In this document: piece after piece, positions 1 to 9,201 of the stretch
Layout of the letters: each line of letters begins with the position of its first letter
Position numbering within the stretch: position 1 is the stretch's first letter
NCBI GenBank assembly: GCA_027923505.1
Contig: BROI01000010.1
Span: 744,001 to 808,000, forward strand
Direction of reading: 5' to 3'
Length of the DNA stretch: 64,000 nucleotides
Origin: Mayamaea pseudoterrestris
Lineage: Eukaryota; Bacillariophyta; Bacillariophyceae; Sellaphorales; Sellaphoraceae
The notes under the pieces: generated by a model
What the model was told of the DNA's origin: nothing
Seen by the model: the letters and a program-made list of their open reading frames with translations, nothing else
Databases searched by the model: none
Position numbers and translations under genes: made by a program

Positions 1-317
1 TGATGCTGCTGGGTGAGAGTAATGAATGCGACGGATGGCGCAACCTGCTTGAAGGTTTGAATGGTCCAATCTTCGTCAGCCGAAAGCGGTTTTATCGCTG
101 ACACCCCAAAGGGTGTACGGGATCGGAGTGAATGCGATTCATTGAGACGTGCAACAAGATCACTCTTCTCGAGGCAGTCGCGAAAGTCGACTCCTCGTTC
201 CGAAAGCAATTGCTTGAGCTCAGTAACACTCAATGATGAAAGGCTGGATGAGGAAGCAAAAGCAACAACACTTTGTGCAAGAATCGTGATCTGCAGGACC
301 AAGTAAACTACCTTCAT
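1..317 (-). CDS. Plastid-targeted Deg/HtrA-type serine protease, N-terminal part (gene continues off the left edge)
   Basis: Reading the minus strand from ATG at 317 gives an uninterrupted frame to the window edge (105 residues). It starts with an ER-type signal peptide (hydrophobic residues 4-18) followed by the sequence VVAFASSSS, an AFA-type plastid-import context of complex plastids. Residues about 30-62 (VTELKQLLSERGVDFRDC, then EKSDLVARL) form a short SAP/MANF-like helix-extended-helix module. It is followed by DEDWTIQTFKQVAPSVAFIT, which resembles the opening strand of the trypsin-like domain of Deg/HtrA proteases (typically T-x-x-L/F-F ... PSVVFI). The catalytic triad lies outside the window, so activity cannot be judged. 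The expected role is protein quality control in the plastid or thylakoid lumen. Deg assignment is inference from one motif; plastid targeting is better supported. Confidence 0.62.
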   Translation of the reverse strand, partial: MKVVYLVLQITILAQSVVAFASSSSLSSLSVTELKQLLSERGVDFRDCLEKSDLVARLNESHSLRSRTPFGVSAIKPLSADEDWTIQTFKQVAPSVAFITLTQQH

Positions 318-892
318 GGCTAACAGAAAAGACGCGAAGCAAGAATTGAACGAAACAAGTGTGAAGTGTGACACGATCATGCGTTTGGGCTGCGCGTTCG
401 AAGCAAAATTGTGACGCAGTCGTACCGGTATAAGCGCGAACAATGCAACAATTACTATTGCCAGTCACGAAGTGTCATTATATACTATTGCCTAGTCAAG
501 ATTTCATGAAGTCAAATACCATTACTATTGCCTGTGAACGTTTTCAAAAGTAGTACAGTTGTACTTAGTATTGCCTGGCAAGAACTTCTTTATTGGTGCG
601 ACTTTTTCTGATAGCTTGAGCTTCCGCGTGATGTCTTGCACCATGGTCGTGGTGCCTCCACTTTCCATTCACTCGTCGATCATCATCATCCAGTTGCTAC
701 AATACTTACAACATCAACCGTTTCCATAGTTACCAAAATTCGAATTGAAGTCGGCCCTTTGGCTGTCGAAGTAAAATTGAAATCTGTTTGTTGCGTCGCG
801 GCAGAAGTTTACACACTATATTCTCTACTCATACTTGTACGATTGTTTTTCGGTGTACCATTTGGCAACAGTCTCTGCGCAGACTTTTCAAC
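318..892. other. Intergenic spacer between the Deg-like gene and the Sec6-like gene
   Basis: A divergent 5' region of about 575 bp. It holds a GTGACGCAG site at 411-419, the palindrome TACCGGTA at 423-430, and four TATTGCC motifs at 456, 486, 526 and 569. I see no gene in it; the overlapping open frame from 636 has no recognisable protein. Confidence 0.6.
411..575. repeat. Degenerate TATTGCC/TGACG tandem motif block
   Basis: GTGACGCAG at 411 is followed by TATTGCC at 456-462, 486-492, 526-532 and 569-575 (spacings 30, 40 and 43 bp). The same two elements, in the same orientation, build the regular 42-bp array at 21335-21708. This block looks like a decayed or independent relative of that array, placed upstream of the Deg-like gene. 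Confidence 0.5.
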
Positions 893-2377
893 ATGCCCAA
901 ATTGGCGATCTTTCGAGCAACGAAAGAAGGTTTAGAGCAGGGCCTACGTGAGAAGGACCACTCCCAAACAACCACGGAAGCATATCTGTTCCGTTTCCAA
1001 GAGTACTCAACCGAGTGCTTGTGCCATGCATATGCAAGTGGCGCTGCTGTTCTTCGTGTGGACTCTACGGGCGCATTAAGTTCTTCTCTAACAGAAGATG
1101 TCGTATCACTCTGTTATTTGCAATGGACTGCACTCCGTGACTATAGCAGTACGAACAGATCCTGCAACGAGCAATCGCTAGTGCTCTCCGGTATGCTTCA
1201 CGTTGTCCGGACGATGCGAGTCATGCACCAAAGTAAACTTTCTTTGCATTGGACAACGTTGATGGACTGCTGTCGCGCTGCTAATGACTTCATTCGCATG
1301 GCTGATAAACTGGAAGTATTGTGGTGTAAGTTATGCGTTCAGCATCCATACCTTCAAGCACCATCGGCGCGGAAGCTCCTACAGGACACTGGCATTGACG
1401 CAGACACTGCCAATACAACACTTTTCGATGAATGGAATAATTTCATTTGCATCTTGTCGTGCGACGCAGTGGCGTGTGCCGAGCGAGCACAAGTGTTCAT
1501 GTTACGACACCTGGCCAATCAAACAACGATTGGAACCGATTTTTTCTCGTCGTCCTGGGAGAAAGACTTGACGGACAATCAAGTTATGATAAGATTGATT
1601 AAAGTCATTGATGCTTATTTGGCTGATTTGAAACACTTTCTTGCCAGTGAACACTTGTGGTGTAAGGCTTTGCTGACCACGTGCAAGGCGGTTGTGTGTC
1701 TATATGTGCGCTGCCTCGTGGAAAGGGCGGATGTTGTGACGGGACGTCGGCGCAACCACAACCGTCGGGCTGGAACTAAAAGCGACCGCAAACCGTTCTC
1801 TCACGCGGATCGTGCACTCCGACGCATGCGCGACGATGTTTCCATGCTGCGTGACTTTTTTCTCGTCGAGGCAAACGGCAATCCGGCATTGTCGCGAATA
1901 TTGTCCGATGAGTTACGCATATTGGAAGTGATTCATGAATGCTTGAATGCTGATGATGCCAGTTCTATTGAGTCATTTGTCGTTGTTATTCACAAGCGAA
2001 CTGGCGTGGATATACTGGTGACACGATGTTTTCTTTCGGACTTGTGGATGCTGGTCGCGCATCGACCAGGCAAGCAGGACATTGAAAGAGTGCTTGCCTC
2101 GTTAGAGACCGATCTACAGCTCGTTTCGACTCGTGTGCAGGAGCAGTGCACGTTGGACAAGAAGTCTGCTCGAAATGACATGTCGTTTGTGCGACTGGAC
2201 GATATGCTTCGCGTCATGTATGAGGATCGCATTGTACAGGGAATGCTGCCCGCTTGTTGGACATGTGTTCCCAAGATGGAGACAGAAGACAGCAAGGTAG
2301 CAATTCATGGCATTCGTCATTTGATGCGAAAGCTAGACGAGTTTCGATGGAACAAGGCATCGGCGTGGGCTAGGTAG
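893..2377 (+). CDS. Exocyst subunit Sec6/EXOC3-like protein (tentative)
   Basis: A single open frame of 494 residues from ATG 893; the frame stays open upstream to about 788 but without an ATG. The protein is almost entirely helical, without signal peptide or membrane segment. The middle part (around LWCKALLTTCKAVVCLYVRC and then ALRRMRDDVSMLRDFFL) resembles the C-terminal helical rod of Sec6, where a conserved segment reads roughly R-x-x-x-D-x-x-x-L-x-x-F-F. Sec6 is a core subunit of the exocyst, which tethers secretory vesicles to the plasma membrane. Typical Sec6 proteins are about 750 residues, so this one lacks about 250 N-terminal residues; a missed upstream exon or real shortening are both possible. 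The assignment rests on pattern resemblance only. Confidence 0.45.
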   Translation: MPKLAIFRATKEGLEQGLREKDHSQTTTEAYLFRFQEYSTECLCHAYASGAAVLRVDSTGALSSSLTEDVVSLCYLQWTALRDYSSTNRSCNEQSLVLSGMLHVVRTMRVMHQSKLSLHWTTLMDCCRAANDFIRMADKLEVLWCKLCVQHPYLQAPSARKLLQDTGIDADTANTTLFDEWNNFICILSCDAVACAERAQVFMLRHLANQTTIGTDFFSSSWEKDLTDNQVMIRLIKVIDAYLADLKHFLASEHLWCKALLTTCKAVVCLYVRCLVERADVVTGRRRNHNRRAGTKSDRKPFSHADRALRRMRDDVSMLRDFFLVEANGNPALSRILSDELRILEVIHECLNADDASSIESFVVVIHKRTGVDILVTRCFLSDLWMLVAHRPGKQDIERVLASLETDLQLVSTRVQEQCTLDKKSARNDMSFVRLDDMLRVMYEDRIVQGMLPACWTCVPKMETEDSKVAIHGIRHLMRKLDEFRWNKASAWAR

Positions 2378-2524
2378 TTTTTCAGTAGTTCGATGGGTGC
2401 AAACAACCTTTACATAGTACTTGTTAAATATGGCGACTAGCAGTAACTTGCGGCTATACCACCATTGATTGGAAAGAACTTTTATTTATAGAAACAGTTG
2501 TCAAGTTTAGAGACAAAAAATCAT

Positions 2525-2608
2525 TGTCTCAGACCGGAGTCGAACCGATGCCCAACGAATTGGACTAGCACCTGAAGCTAGCGCCTTAGACCACTCGGCC
2601 ACTGAGAC
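2525..2608 (-). tRNA. tRNA-Leu(CAG)
   Basis: 84 nt on the minus strand. The acceptor stem GTCTCAG pairs with CTGAGAC, with discriminator A. A-box-like GTGGCCGAGTGG and B-box GGTTCGACTCC are present. The anticodon stem CTAGC/GCTAG encloses the loop TTCAGGT, giving anticodon CAG. A long variable arm, as in class II leucine tRNAs, is present and there is no intron. It sits in the spacer between the Sec6-like gene and the ABC transporter. Confidence 0.96.
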
Positions 2609-2805
2609 ACAACCTATTGAACGACATTGACAAATTTTCATGTGCGATATTTCTTGAATCGTCACTATCAAAGATCGATGAATACTCCTATCATATTGGC
2701 GAGATCCCGTTGGACGGGCAGCACGTCAGCATAGTATTACATTTGGAAACCGAAAAAAAGCAAGATCTACCGTAGGAACTGCAACATCAGAGGAGTGGCG
2801 CCAGC

Positions 2806-5800
2806 ATGAAGGATGGCGAGGAGAAGACGTCCGCTCCGCAAGCGAGCGTTCGCGATGTCTTTTCGTTTGCCAAAACCCGTCGTATTCGTCTCTGCATTGC
2901 TGGATCTTTTACAGCAGCCTGTGTATCAGGTGCATGTCTTCCAGCGATTGCCTTTTACTTTGCCAAAGCTTTTATGGATTTGGCACGATCAACGTCGAGC
3001 GATGTATTTTTGAGCTCGGTCCGAAGCATTGCCTTCGTCTTTATGAGTTTGGGTGTCATCCTCATGACGTCCATGACGATTCAAGCGACCCTTCAAGAAA
3101 CGGCGGCGGCGGAAATGACAAAGGCTTTCAAGAAGAGCTGGTTTCGAGCACTCTTACGACAGGACATGGCTTACTATGACATAGAGGATGTTGCTGGGCA
3201 AGCAACCACGATTTCTTCCAATGGAAACAAATTCAAGAGTAGGTTAACCTTGCACTTGACTGCTCTGCATTCATTCATGCACCCAATCATCTTACGTTTT
3301 GTTCTATATCCTATGTCCTTTTTCTTAGAGGGCGTTGGACGCAAATTGAGCGAAGCAGTCCAGTTTACAATTACATTTTTTGGAGCCTTGGGATACGCTT
3401 TTTATGCAACTTGGCAACTTTCTCTAGCCGTTTTGGCTGCATCTCCACTATTGGCATACAGTATCTACACGGCGATTAATCTCATACCGACGGAAAAGTC
3501 ACGAGCAAATGCCTTGTACGCCAAGGCCGGAGCTGTTGTCACGCGAACCGTTTCCAATATTCGAACCATTCTTTCCTTTAACGCCGTCCAGCGGATGGTG
3601 GATGACTACGAGCAGGCTACAAAACAAGCCATGAAGGGTGCGATTTCAAACTCGTGGCTGGTCGGTTTGGCGACGGGTGCCATTTACGCCACTTCCAACA
3701 TTGCTTACATTATCGTGACTCTTCTTGGAGCATGGCTACTGTACTCTCAGGTGGAAATTGATGGGTGTGATCCGTCTGGAACAGTGGAAGGCGTCGCAGC
3801 GTGTAATCCACAGGGTATGGACATGATGGGAGCACTCATGGGAGTATCATTTGCCGCTGGAGTCTTTCCGCAAGTTTCAGTTGCCATTGAAAGCATGTCT
3901 GGAGCACGAGCTGCATGCTATCCGGCATTACTGGCTATGCGCCGAAAGCTGGCAATAGACAAATGCGAAAGTTGCCCAGACAAGGATGTGGAGAGCCAAG
4001 ACGAGGAAAGTGGCGGTGCGCACGCGAAGGGTGAAAAGATTGGAAGTAATGAATTGGACGCGAATAAAACCAACCTTGCGCATGGAAGGTTGCCGAAATA
4101 TGTAATTGATTCTTCGTCGGAAGAAGGAATCAAGTTGACGAACGTCAAGGGCGATATTCAGTTTCGGAATGTTACTTTTGCCTTTCCAACGCGCAAGGAG
4201 AGCACCGTACTGTCTGACTTTAATCTACGAGCGGAATCTGGAATGACGATAGCTATATGCGGGCAAAGCGGCTGTGGAAAGAGCAGTGCATTGTCCTTAA
4301 TCGAGCGGTTCTATGATCCCAGCAATGGGACAATGACGCTCGATGGTGTTGACCTGAGACAGTTAAATGTGCGCTGGCTGCGAGAACAAATTGGCCTCGT
4401 TCTACAGGAACCCAAGCTTTTTGCGAAATCAGTAAAAGAGAACATTGCGATAGGGTGTCCGTCGGCAACAATGCAAGAGATTGAAGAAGCTGCGCGCATG
4501 GCAAATGCTTACGACTTCATCATGTCGTTCCCAAAAGGTTTTGACACTCAAGTCGGAGACGTGGGCGCTCAACTTTCTGGGGGACAGCGACACAAGTTGG
4601 CTATTGCCAGGGTGCTTTTAAAGAAGCCGAAGGTGCTTTTGCTGGACGAAGGTACTTCCAATTTGGACTCTGCGTCTGAAGCTGCGGTGCAAGAAGCTTT
4701 GGACAAGGTGATGCGCCTGAAGAAAGTCACAACATTTGTTGTCGCCCATCGTTTATCAACGATCCGCAACGCTGAGATGATCGTAGTTATGGATCAGGGC
4801 AAGATCATTGAAACGGGCACACATGATAGTTTGCTTGCGAATGCGGGGACGTACTACAATCTTGTGCAGGCTCAGAAGACCCGACAGAATTTGGAGTCTG
4901 ATATCTTGGCCGAAGCAGTTAACCAAGCTAGCAATCCCCCCAATGTGAGCTTGATTGATACTAGTACAACAATTGACAGCGAACTCGGACGGCGCGTGGC
5001 GATTCGTTTTTCCGATGTTACGTTTAGGTATCCTGCTCGTCCCGAGGCGGAGGTGTTGCGTAACTTAAATCTGACTGTATACGAAGGCGAAACCCTTGCT
5101 TTAGTTGGAGCCAGTGGTTCAGGTAAATCTTCTATTATGCAGCTCATTGAAGGTTTCTACCGGCCGACCGCCGGCATTGTCGAGTTTTATGGTGAAGATG
5201 TGAAGAATGTCAACATGCAATGGCTTCGTGACGAGATTGGATTTGTGAGTCAAGAACCAGCATTGTTCGAAGGAACTATTGCGGACAATATCAAGTTTGG
5301 ATTTCCAAAAGCCACTGATATGGAAGTCGTCGAAGCGGCCAAACAGGCGAATTGTCACGAGTTTGTAACTGAATTTCCTCACGGGTACGAGACAATGGTA
5401 CGAGATAGTGGGACGCTATCTGTTGGACAAAAACAACGCATTGCGATCGCGCGCGCTTTGATTAAACAGCCGAAGGTCCTTCTGCTTGACGAATTCACAT
5501 CAGCACTCGACTCTCTTAGCGAAAAGGTAGTACAAGCGGCGTTAGAGAAGATCATGGCGCGCAAGGACCAAACATGCATCGTGATTGCACATCGCCTCTC
5601 AACCGTAAGGGACGCCGATCGAATTGGTGTTATTGACAATGGCACAGTCGTCGAGATTGGGACGCATGATGAGCTCATGTCGAAGCCTGAGGGTAGGTAT
5701 CGACAGCTGCAGGCCATGCAAGATCTCACTATGGGTACCTTGACTCCTTCGAGTAATACTGATAATTATGCAAAAATTCTGTCTCCTGAAGGAGCCAAGT

Positions 5801-5886
5801 TGCTGCCCAACGTGGCAAACGAAAAGTACAAATTAAAAGTGGAAACATCTGGAACGGAGGCAGCAGTAAATGGCGAGCGAGCCTAG
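2806..5886 (+). CDS. ABCB-type transporter with order TMD-NBD-NBD
   Basis: ATG 2806 opens a frame of 1026 codons. I predict an in-frame 90-nt GT-AG intron at 3239-3328 (donor GTAGGT, acceptor TTCTTAG); its removal restores the family reading NKFKKGVGRKLSEAVQ and gives 996 residues. The order is one six-helix ABC transmembrane domain (about residues 30-370, with the stramenopile-like stretch GMDMMGALMGVSFAAGVFPQ), then NBD1 (Walker A GQSGCGKSS, signature LSGGQ, Walker B LLLDEGTSNLD, H-loop AHRLST), then directly NBD2 (Walker A GASGSGKSS, altered signature LSVGQ, Walker B LLLDEFTSALD, H-loop AHRLST). Full ABCB proteins have a second TMD between the two NBDs. Here that TMD lies after the stop codon (5890-7141). 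Family substrates are lipids, peptides or xenobiotics; this one cannot be assigned. Confidence 0.85.
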   Translation: MKDGEEKTSAPQASVRDVFSFAKTRRIRLCIAGSFTAACVSGACLPAIAFYFAKAFMDLARSTSSDVFLSSVRSIAFVFMSLGVILMTSMTIQATLQETAAAEMTKAFKKSWFRALLRQDMAYYDIEDVAGQATTISSNGNKFKSRLTLHLTALHSFMHPIILRFVLYPMSFFLEGVGRKLSEAVQFTITFFGALGYAFYATWQLSLAVLAASPLLAYSIYTAINLIPTEKSRANALYAKAGAVVTRTVSNIRTILSFNAVQRMVDDYEQATKQAMKGAISNSWLVGLATGAIYATSNIAYIIVTLLGAWLLYSQVEIDGCDPSGTVEGVAACNPQGMDMMGALMGVSFAAGVFPQVSVAIESMSGARAACYPALLAMRRKLAIDKCESCPDKDVESQDEESGGAHAKGEKIGSNELDANKTNLAHGRLPKYVIDSSSEEGIKLTNVKGDIQFRNVTFAFPTRKESTVLSDFNLRAESGMTIAICGQSGCGKSSALSLIERFYDPSNGTMTLDGVDLRQLNVRWLREQIGLVLQEPKLFAKSVKENIAIGCPSATMQEIEEAARMANAYDFIMSFPKGFDTQVGDVGAQLSGGQRHKLAIARVLLKKPKVLLLDEGTSNLDSASEAAVQEALDKVMRLKKVTTFVVAHRLSTIRNAEMIVVMDQGKIIETGTHDSLLANAGTYYNLVQAQKTRQNLESDILAEAVNQASNPPNVSLIDTSTTIDSELGRRVAIRFSDVTFRYPARPEAEVLRNLNLTVYEGETLALVGASGSGKSSIMQLIEGFYRPTAGIVEFYGEDVKNVNMQWLRDEIGFVSQEPALFEGTIADNIKFGFPKATDMEVVEAAKQANCHEFVTEFPHGYETMVRDSGTLSVGQKQRIAIARALIKQPKVLLLDEFTSALDSLSEKVVQAALEKIMARKDQTCIVIAHRLSTVRDADRIGVIDNGTVVEIGTHDELMSKPEGRYRQLQAMQDLTMGTLTPSSNTDNYAKILSPEGAKLLPNVANEKYKLKVETSGTEAAVNGERA

Positions 5887-5889
5887 CTT

Positions 5890-7141
5890 ATGGGTGTTGT
5901 GGACTGGCCTTATCTAGCAATCGGTACAGCAGGAGCACTGGTTGCCGGTCTTCAGTTTCCTGCCATGGGTTGGGTTTGGGCGTACATGATTGAACTGCTT
6001 TATCGACCGGTAGTAACTTGCCAAGTAGCAGCGGATTTACTTGGATTCAAAGACTGTAATGCGTACCATGACGACGTCGCGAACGATATGAAGCACCTGT
6101 CATATCTTCTTACGTACGGCTTTATCGGACTCACTGTCGCTTCCTTAGCTGGCCTTTGCGTCACGTATTGGGGATTTGGATCAGCGGCGGAAAGAATGAG
6201 TAAGCGAGTTCGAGATGCTGCATTTGTCAGCATTGTTCGCCAGGAGGTGGCGTGGCACGATTTGCAATCGCCTGGCGAACTATCGTCTCAGTTGGCGGAC
6301 GACACCTCCATGTTGCAAGCCTTTGCAGGTAAGTACGTTATGAGCGGCCACTATGCACGTGCCAACGATCATAGCTAATCTCCCAAGTTGCTAAAGGCGA
6401 GCCGATCCGAAGTTTGGTTATTAGTGTATCAAGCGTTGTGGTCGGTCTCATCATTTCTTTTGTGTATATGTGGCCGTTTGCCTTGTTGATCCTTTTTATT
6501 TTGCCATTCTTGGTAAGTTGCTGTGGCCATCGGACTTCTTTTGGATATTGCCACCTGCTTGTCATAAATATCACGCTTGCCATTATACCATTTAGGCGAT
6601 TGGTGCCATGATTGAGATGAAAAGCTACATTGCTGATGATGCTAATGTGGAAGTGCCCAAAAATGAGAGTTCTCCTGGCGGCATTGTCATTGAGACGCTT
6701 GCCAATATCCGGACAGTGGCATCATTGACACTGGAAGACCATCAAGCTCTCGAGTATGATCGAGCGCTCGAACGTGAAGATCCGTGCCCATTGTGGTCGA
6801 ACTTCGTGAAGGGTGCCGCAACTCCACTGCGCTAATGTTTTGGTGGGGAGGGTTTTTAATGTCGCGGTATTCCGGATCATTCACGTATCGGGGATACGTA
6901 AGTTGTGCTCTTGTGCGTTTCGAATGTTGTCGCTTGTTCATTCTCCAGCTCACCTTCGCTTCGTCACTTACAGCTAATTGCTATGTTCGCGTTATTCATG
7001 TCAGTGCAAGGGTTGGCACTTGTTGGTCAAGGAACTGTCGACAAGGTGAAGGCAAAGGCGGCAGCTGCTCGCATATTTGCTGTTATGGACCGCCAGAGCC
7101 TTATCGACCCGCTTAGTACGGACGGCAAAGTGTTGTATTAG
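5890..7141 (+). pseudogene. Orphan second transmembrane domain of the ABC transporter, decayed
   Basis: Downstream of the TAG at 5884-5886 lies sequence typical of the second TMD of ABCB proteins: WPYLAIGTAGALVAGLQFP, then AERMSKRVRDAAFVSIVRQE, then IVIETLANIRTVASLTLED, then AARIFAVMDRQSLIDPLS. Splice sites are still readable: introns 6329-6387 (GTAAGT), 6513-6595 (GTAAGT) and 6898-6973 (GTAAGT) join coherent frames. However, the frame shifts between the exon ending near 6830 (VKGAATPLR, then stop) and the continuation ALMFWWGGFLMSRYSGSF in another frame. The copy ends at a TAG at 7139-7141 without a following NBD. It reads as the displaced half of the upstream transporter, now losing its frame. 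Function as a separate protein is unlikely. Confidence 0.7.
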
Positions 7142-7199
7142 ACACATTTTTTCATCGTTCTTAATGTAGTAACTATCTATTTACAACTATGCACTCATA

Positions 7200-8834
7200 T
7201 TATGAACTTGCTTCGTTTTCCACCATGCGATCAAGTGGCAAAACAAACGGCGGTTCATCAATCATCGTCATTCCAATATCATCCGTCCATTCATTTTCCA
7301 AAATGCCCACGTCTCGAAAATCCTTCCAATTTGGACACGCACACAAGTGGCGTTCAGATTGTTCGTTCACATTAACGACGATGTTTTTCAAAGCCGTCGT
7401 AATCGTGTAGTTGGCCAACATGGGAACGCGTAAGGTTGCTTCCGCATCAACGTACAAAACGAGCTTGCCCCGATAATACTCCGCGACCAAACCAAGTGCA
7501 TCCCATTTATCGGGCGCCAGGTGCGCAACAATGAGCAAATCGGAAATAGCCATGGGTGCAGCGACCATGGGAGGAATGTCATACGTCCCAACAAAGGCGC
7601 CATTGTGCGTAAAGCTGCCCATACCGTGGTCGAGCGCGAGCGCAAACTTGTTGGGATTTGAGACAGACACCAAAATTTCAAAATCCGCCGTGGCCTTCAA
7701 GGCGGTAAGGCTGTTAATGAGACTTGACCATGCGACAGCATCGTTGCATACATTGTAGCTCGGGATCTTGGGATAGTACAAGATGGCACCAATTCCGCAA
7801 CCCAGAATAGTCATGAGCGTGAGAACGTAGAAAAGGCGACAATAATTAAACATGCGCTGCATGTGGCGCGGCACAAAGTGTCGATGGCGCTGCATGAGCA
7901 ATGGAGTGGTCCATTGGTGGTGGTGGTTGTTGTTGTTGCCGTCGGCAACGTTGACTTCATTGTCAACGGCGTACTCCTCCTCCTCGTGATCGCTGTCCTG
8001 ACCCAATTGAACGTACTGCGTCGCACCTTCCTCAACAGCATTCTCGGCTGTCGCGACTGGAGTAGAGGGAAGACTCGCCACTGGTGACTGGTGGAGGAGA
8101 GGACGTCTCAATGCAGCGTCACGTAATGGATGAGTATCATCGCGAGCATCGTCATAGACAGCTACCAAATCATCGTAGGCTCCCTTGACGCCCGACGAAA
8201 AGCAAAAGCAAAGACTTGCGCAGCAAACACACGACAAAATTAACCCCATTAGAACCATGAGAGGCAAGAAACTGATCTGCGAAAGACTCATTGCGACTTG
8301 ATCTATGAATGAATGCGTTGCGTTCTTTGGTATCAATGATTCTGGTTCTCGGCGCATGCATCTCTCGTTCGAATAGCAGTCTACACCAGCCACACATCCA
8401 TAGACGCTGCCAATGGCGTGACAGGCATTATCATGAGCGCACCAATGACACTTGAAGCTGCTGCAGGATGCGCAAGAGTCCAAGGCGGCGCATGAATCGT
8501 TGGAAGGCGGCGGAGGTGGCGGAGGCGGCAAACAGTCTGATCCGCGCATGCAGCCATGAATCGAACCAATCGCGTGACAAGCGTTGTCGAATTCGCACCA
8601 GTGACACCAATTGGCGTCATTGCAGGAGTTACAGGAGTTATAAGAATAACAGGAGTGCGAATCAGACTCATTCTTGGTATTTGCAGGTGTCGTATTGTTG
8701 CCTGATGGGTGCCACCATGAGAAATTGGCGTTGAGAATTGAAACGTCGTCTCGGCCTGCTTCCTGCTCCCCCGAAGAGAAACCAGCAGTCAGTGCCGCAA
8801 TAACAATGAGTCGAACGAGAACCTTTATAATCAT
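7200..8834 (-). CDS. Membrane protein with two PSI-like cysteine modules and an LEA2-like domain
   Basis: 544 residues, single exon, tail-to-tail with the ABC relic (58 bp spacer). Residues 1-22 are a signal peptide. Two near-duplicate cysteine modules follow at about 60-105 and 110-155; both carry CHWC then DNACHAIGS and end GC..G.DC, the pattern of PSI/plexin-type disulfide modules. They are separated by a proline run (PPPPPPPP). A membrane helix (about 190-215) leads to a low-complexity acidic and His/Asn-rich cytosolic stretch, and a second helix (about 340-360, LTLMTILGCGIGAILYY) leads to an LEA2-type beta-sandwich (ATADFEILVSVSNPNKFALA, then LRVPMLANYTITTALKN). LEA2 domains often occur in membrane-anchored stress or lipid-associated proteins. 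The function is not known. Confidence 0.75.
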   Translation of the reverse strand: MIIKVLVRLIVIAALTAGFSSGEQEAGRDDVSILNANFSWWHPSGNNTTPANTKNESDSHSCYSYNSCNSCNDANWCHWCEFDNACHAIGSIHGCMRGSDCLPPPPPPPPSNDSCAALDSCASCSSFKCHWCAHDNACHAIGSVYGCVAGVDCYSNERCMRREPESLIPKNATHSFIDQVAMSLSQISFLPLMVLMGLILSCVCCASLCFCFSSGVKGAYDDLVAVYDDARDDTHPLRDAALRRPLLHQSPVASLPSTPVATAENAVEEGATQYVQLGQDSDHEEEEYAVDNEVNVADGNNNNHHHQWTTPLLMQRHRHFVPRHMQRMFNYCRLFYVLTLMTILGCGIGAILYYPKIPSYNVCNDAVAWSSLINSLTALKATADFEILVSVSNPNKFALALDHGMGSFTHNGAFVGTYDIPPMVAAPMAISDLLIVAHLAPDKWDALGLVAEYYRGKLVLYVDAEATLRVPMLANYTITTALKNIVVNVNEQSERHLCACPNWKDFRDVGILENEWTDDIGMTMIDEPPFVLPLDRMVENEASS

Positions 8835-9201
8835 GGCTATTTATAAGATACGTAGATTGACAGTAAAGGTGTAAGTGGTGATTTCTCGGATTTGACTCGG
8901 AACGGGCATCGCATCATCGCATCATACGAGTAGTGGTGACATCGTCGCAGCGTTTCATCGAAGCCGAAAGATCGGAACTCGTACCGGGACTCACAGTATC
9001 GCGCACGATATTGAGAGAGTTAAGAAATGTTTATATTCATACTGCTATAGGTACTGTATGTACAAGTACGCAGTCACATTGACAGATTGGTCGCCAGCAG
9101 AAGTCGCTCAAATGTAGTATTTACAACATTGCTGAACATGTTATGTCAAGACCAGGGCAGTGGCGCGGCCGCTGGTTCAATAGTCAGTGCACGATCTTTG
9201 C
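8835..9201. other. Intergenic spacer
   Basis: 367 bp upstream of the PSI/LEA2 gene and downstream of the lipase gene. It contains GTACAAGTAC at 9060-9069 next to TACTGTATG. No coding or RNA feature recognised. Confidence 0.6.

Noticed and set aside
788-892. Extension of the Sec6-like frame upstream of 893
   Set aside because: It would need a TTG start; the first ATG is at 893. A missing upstream exon is possible but not visible.
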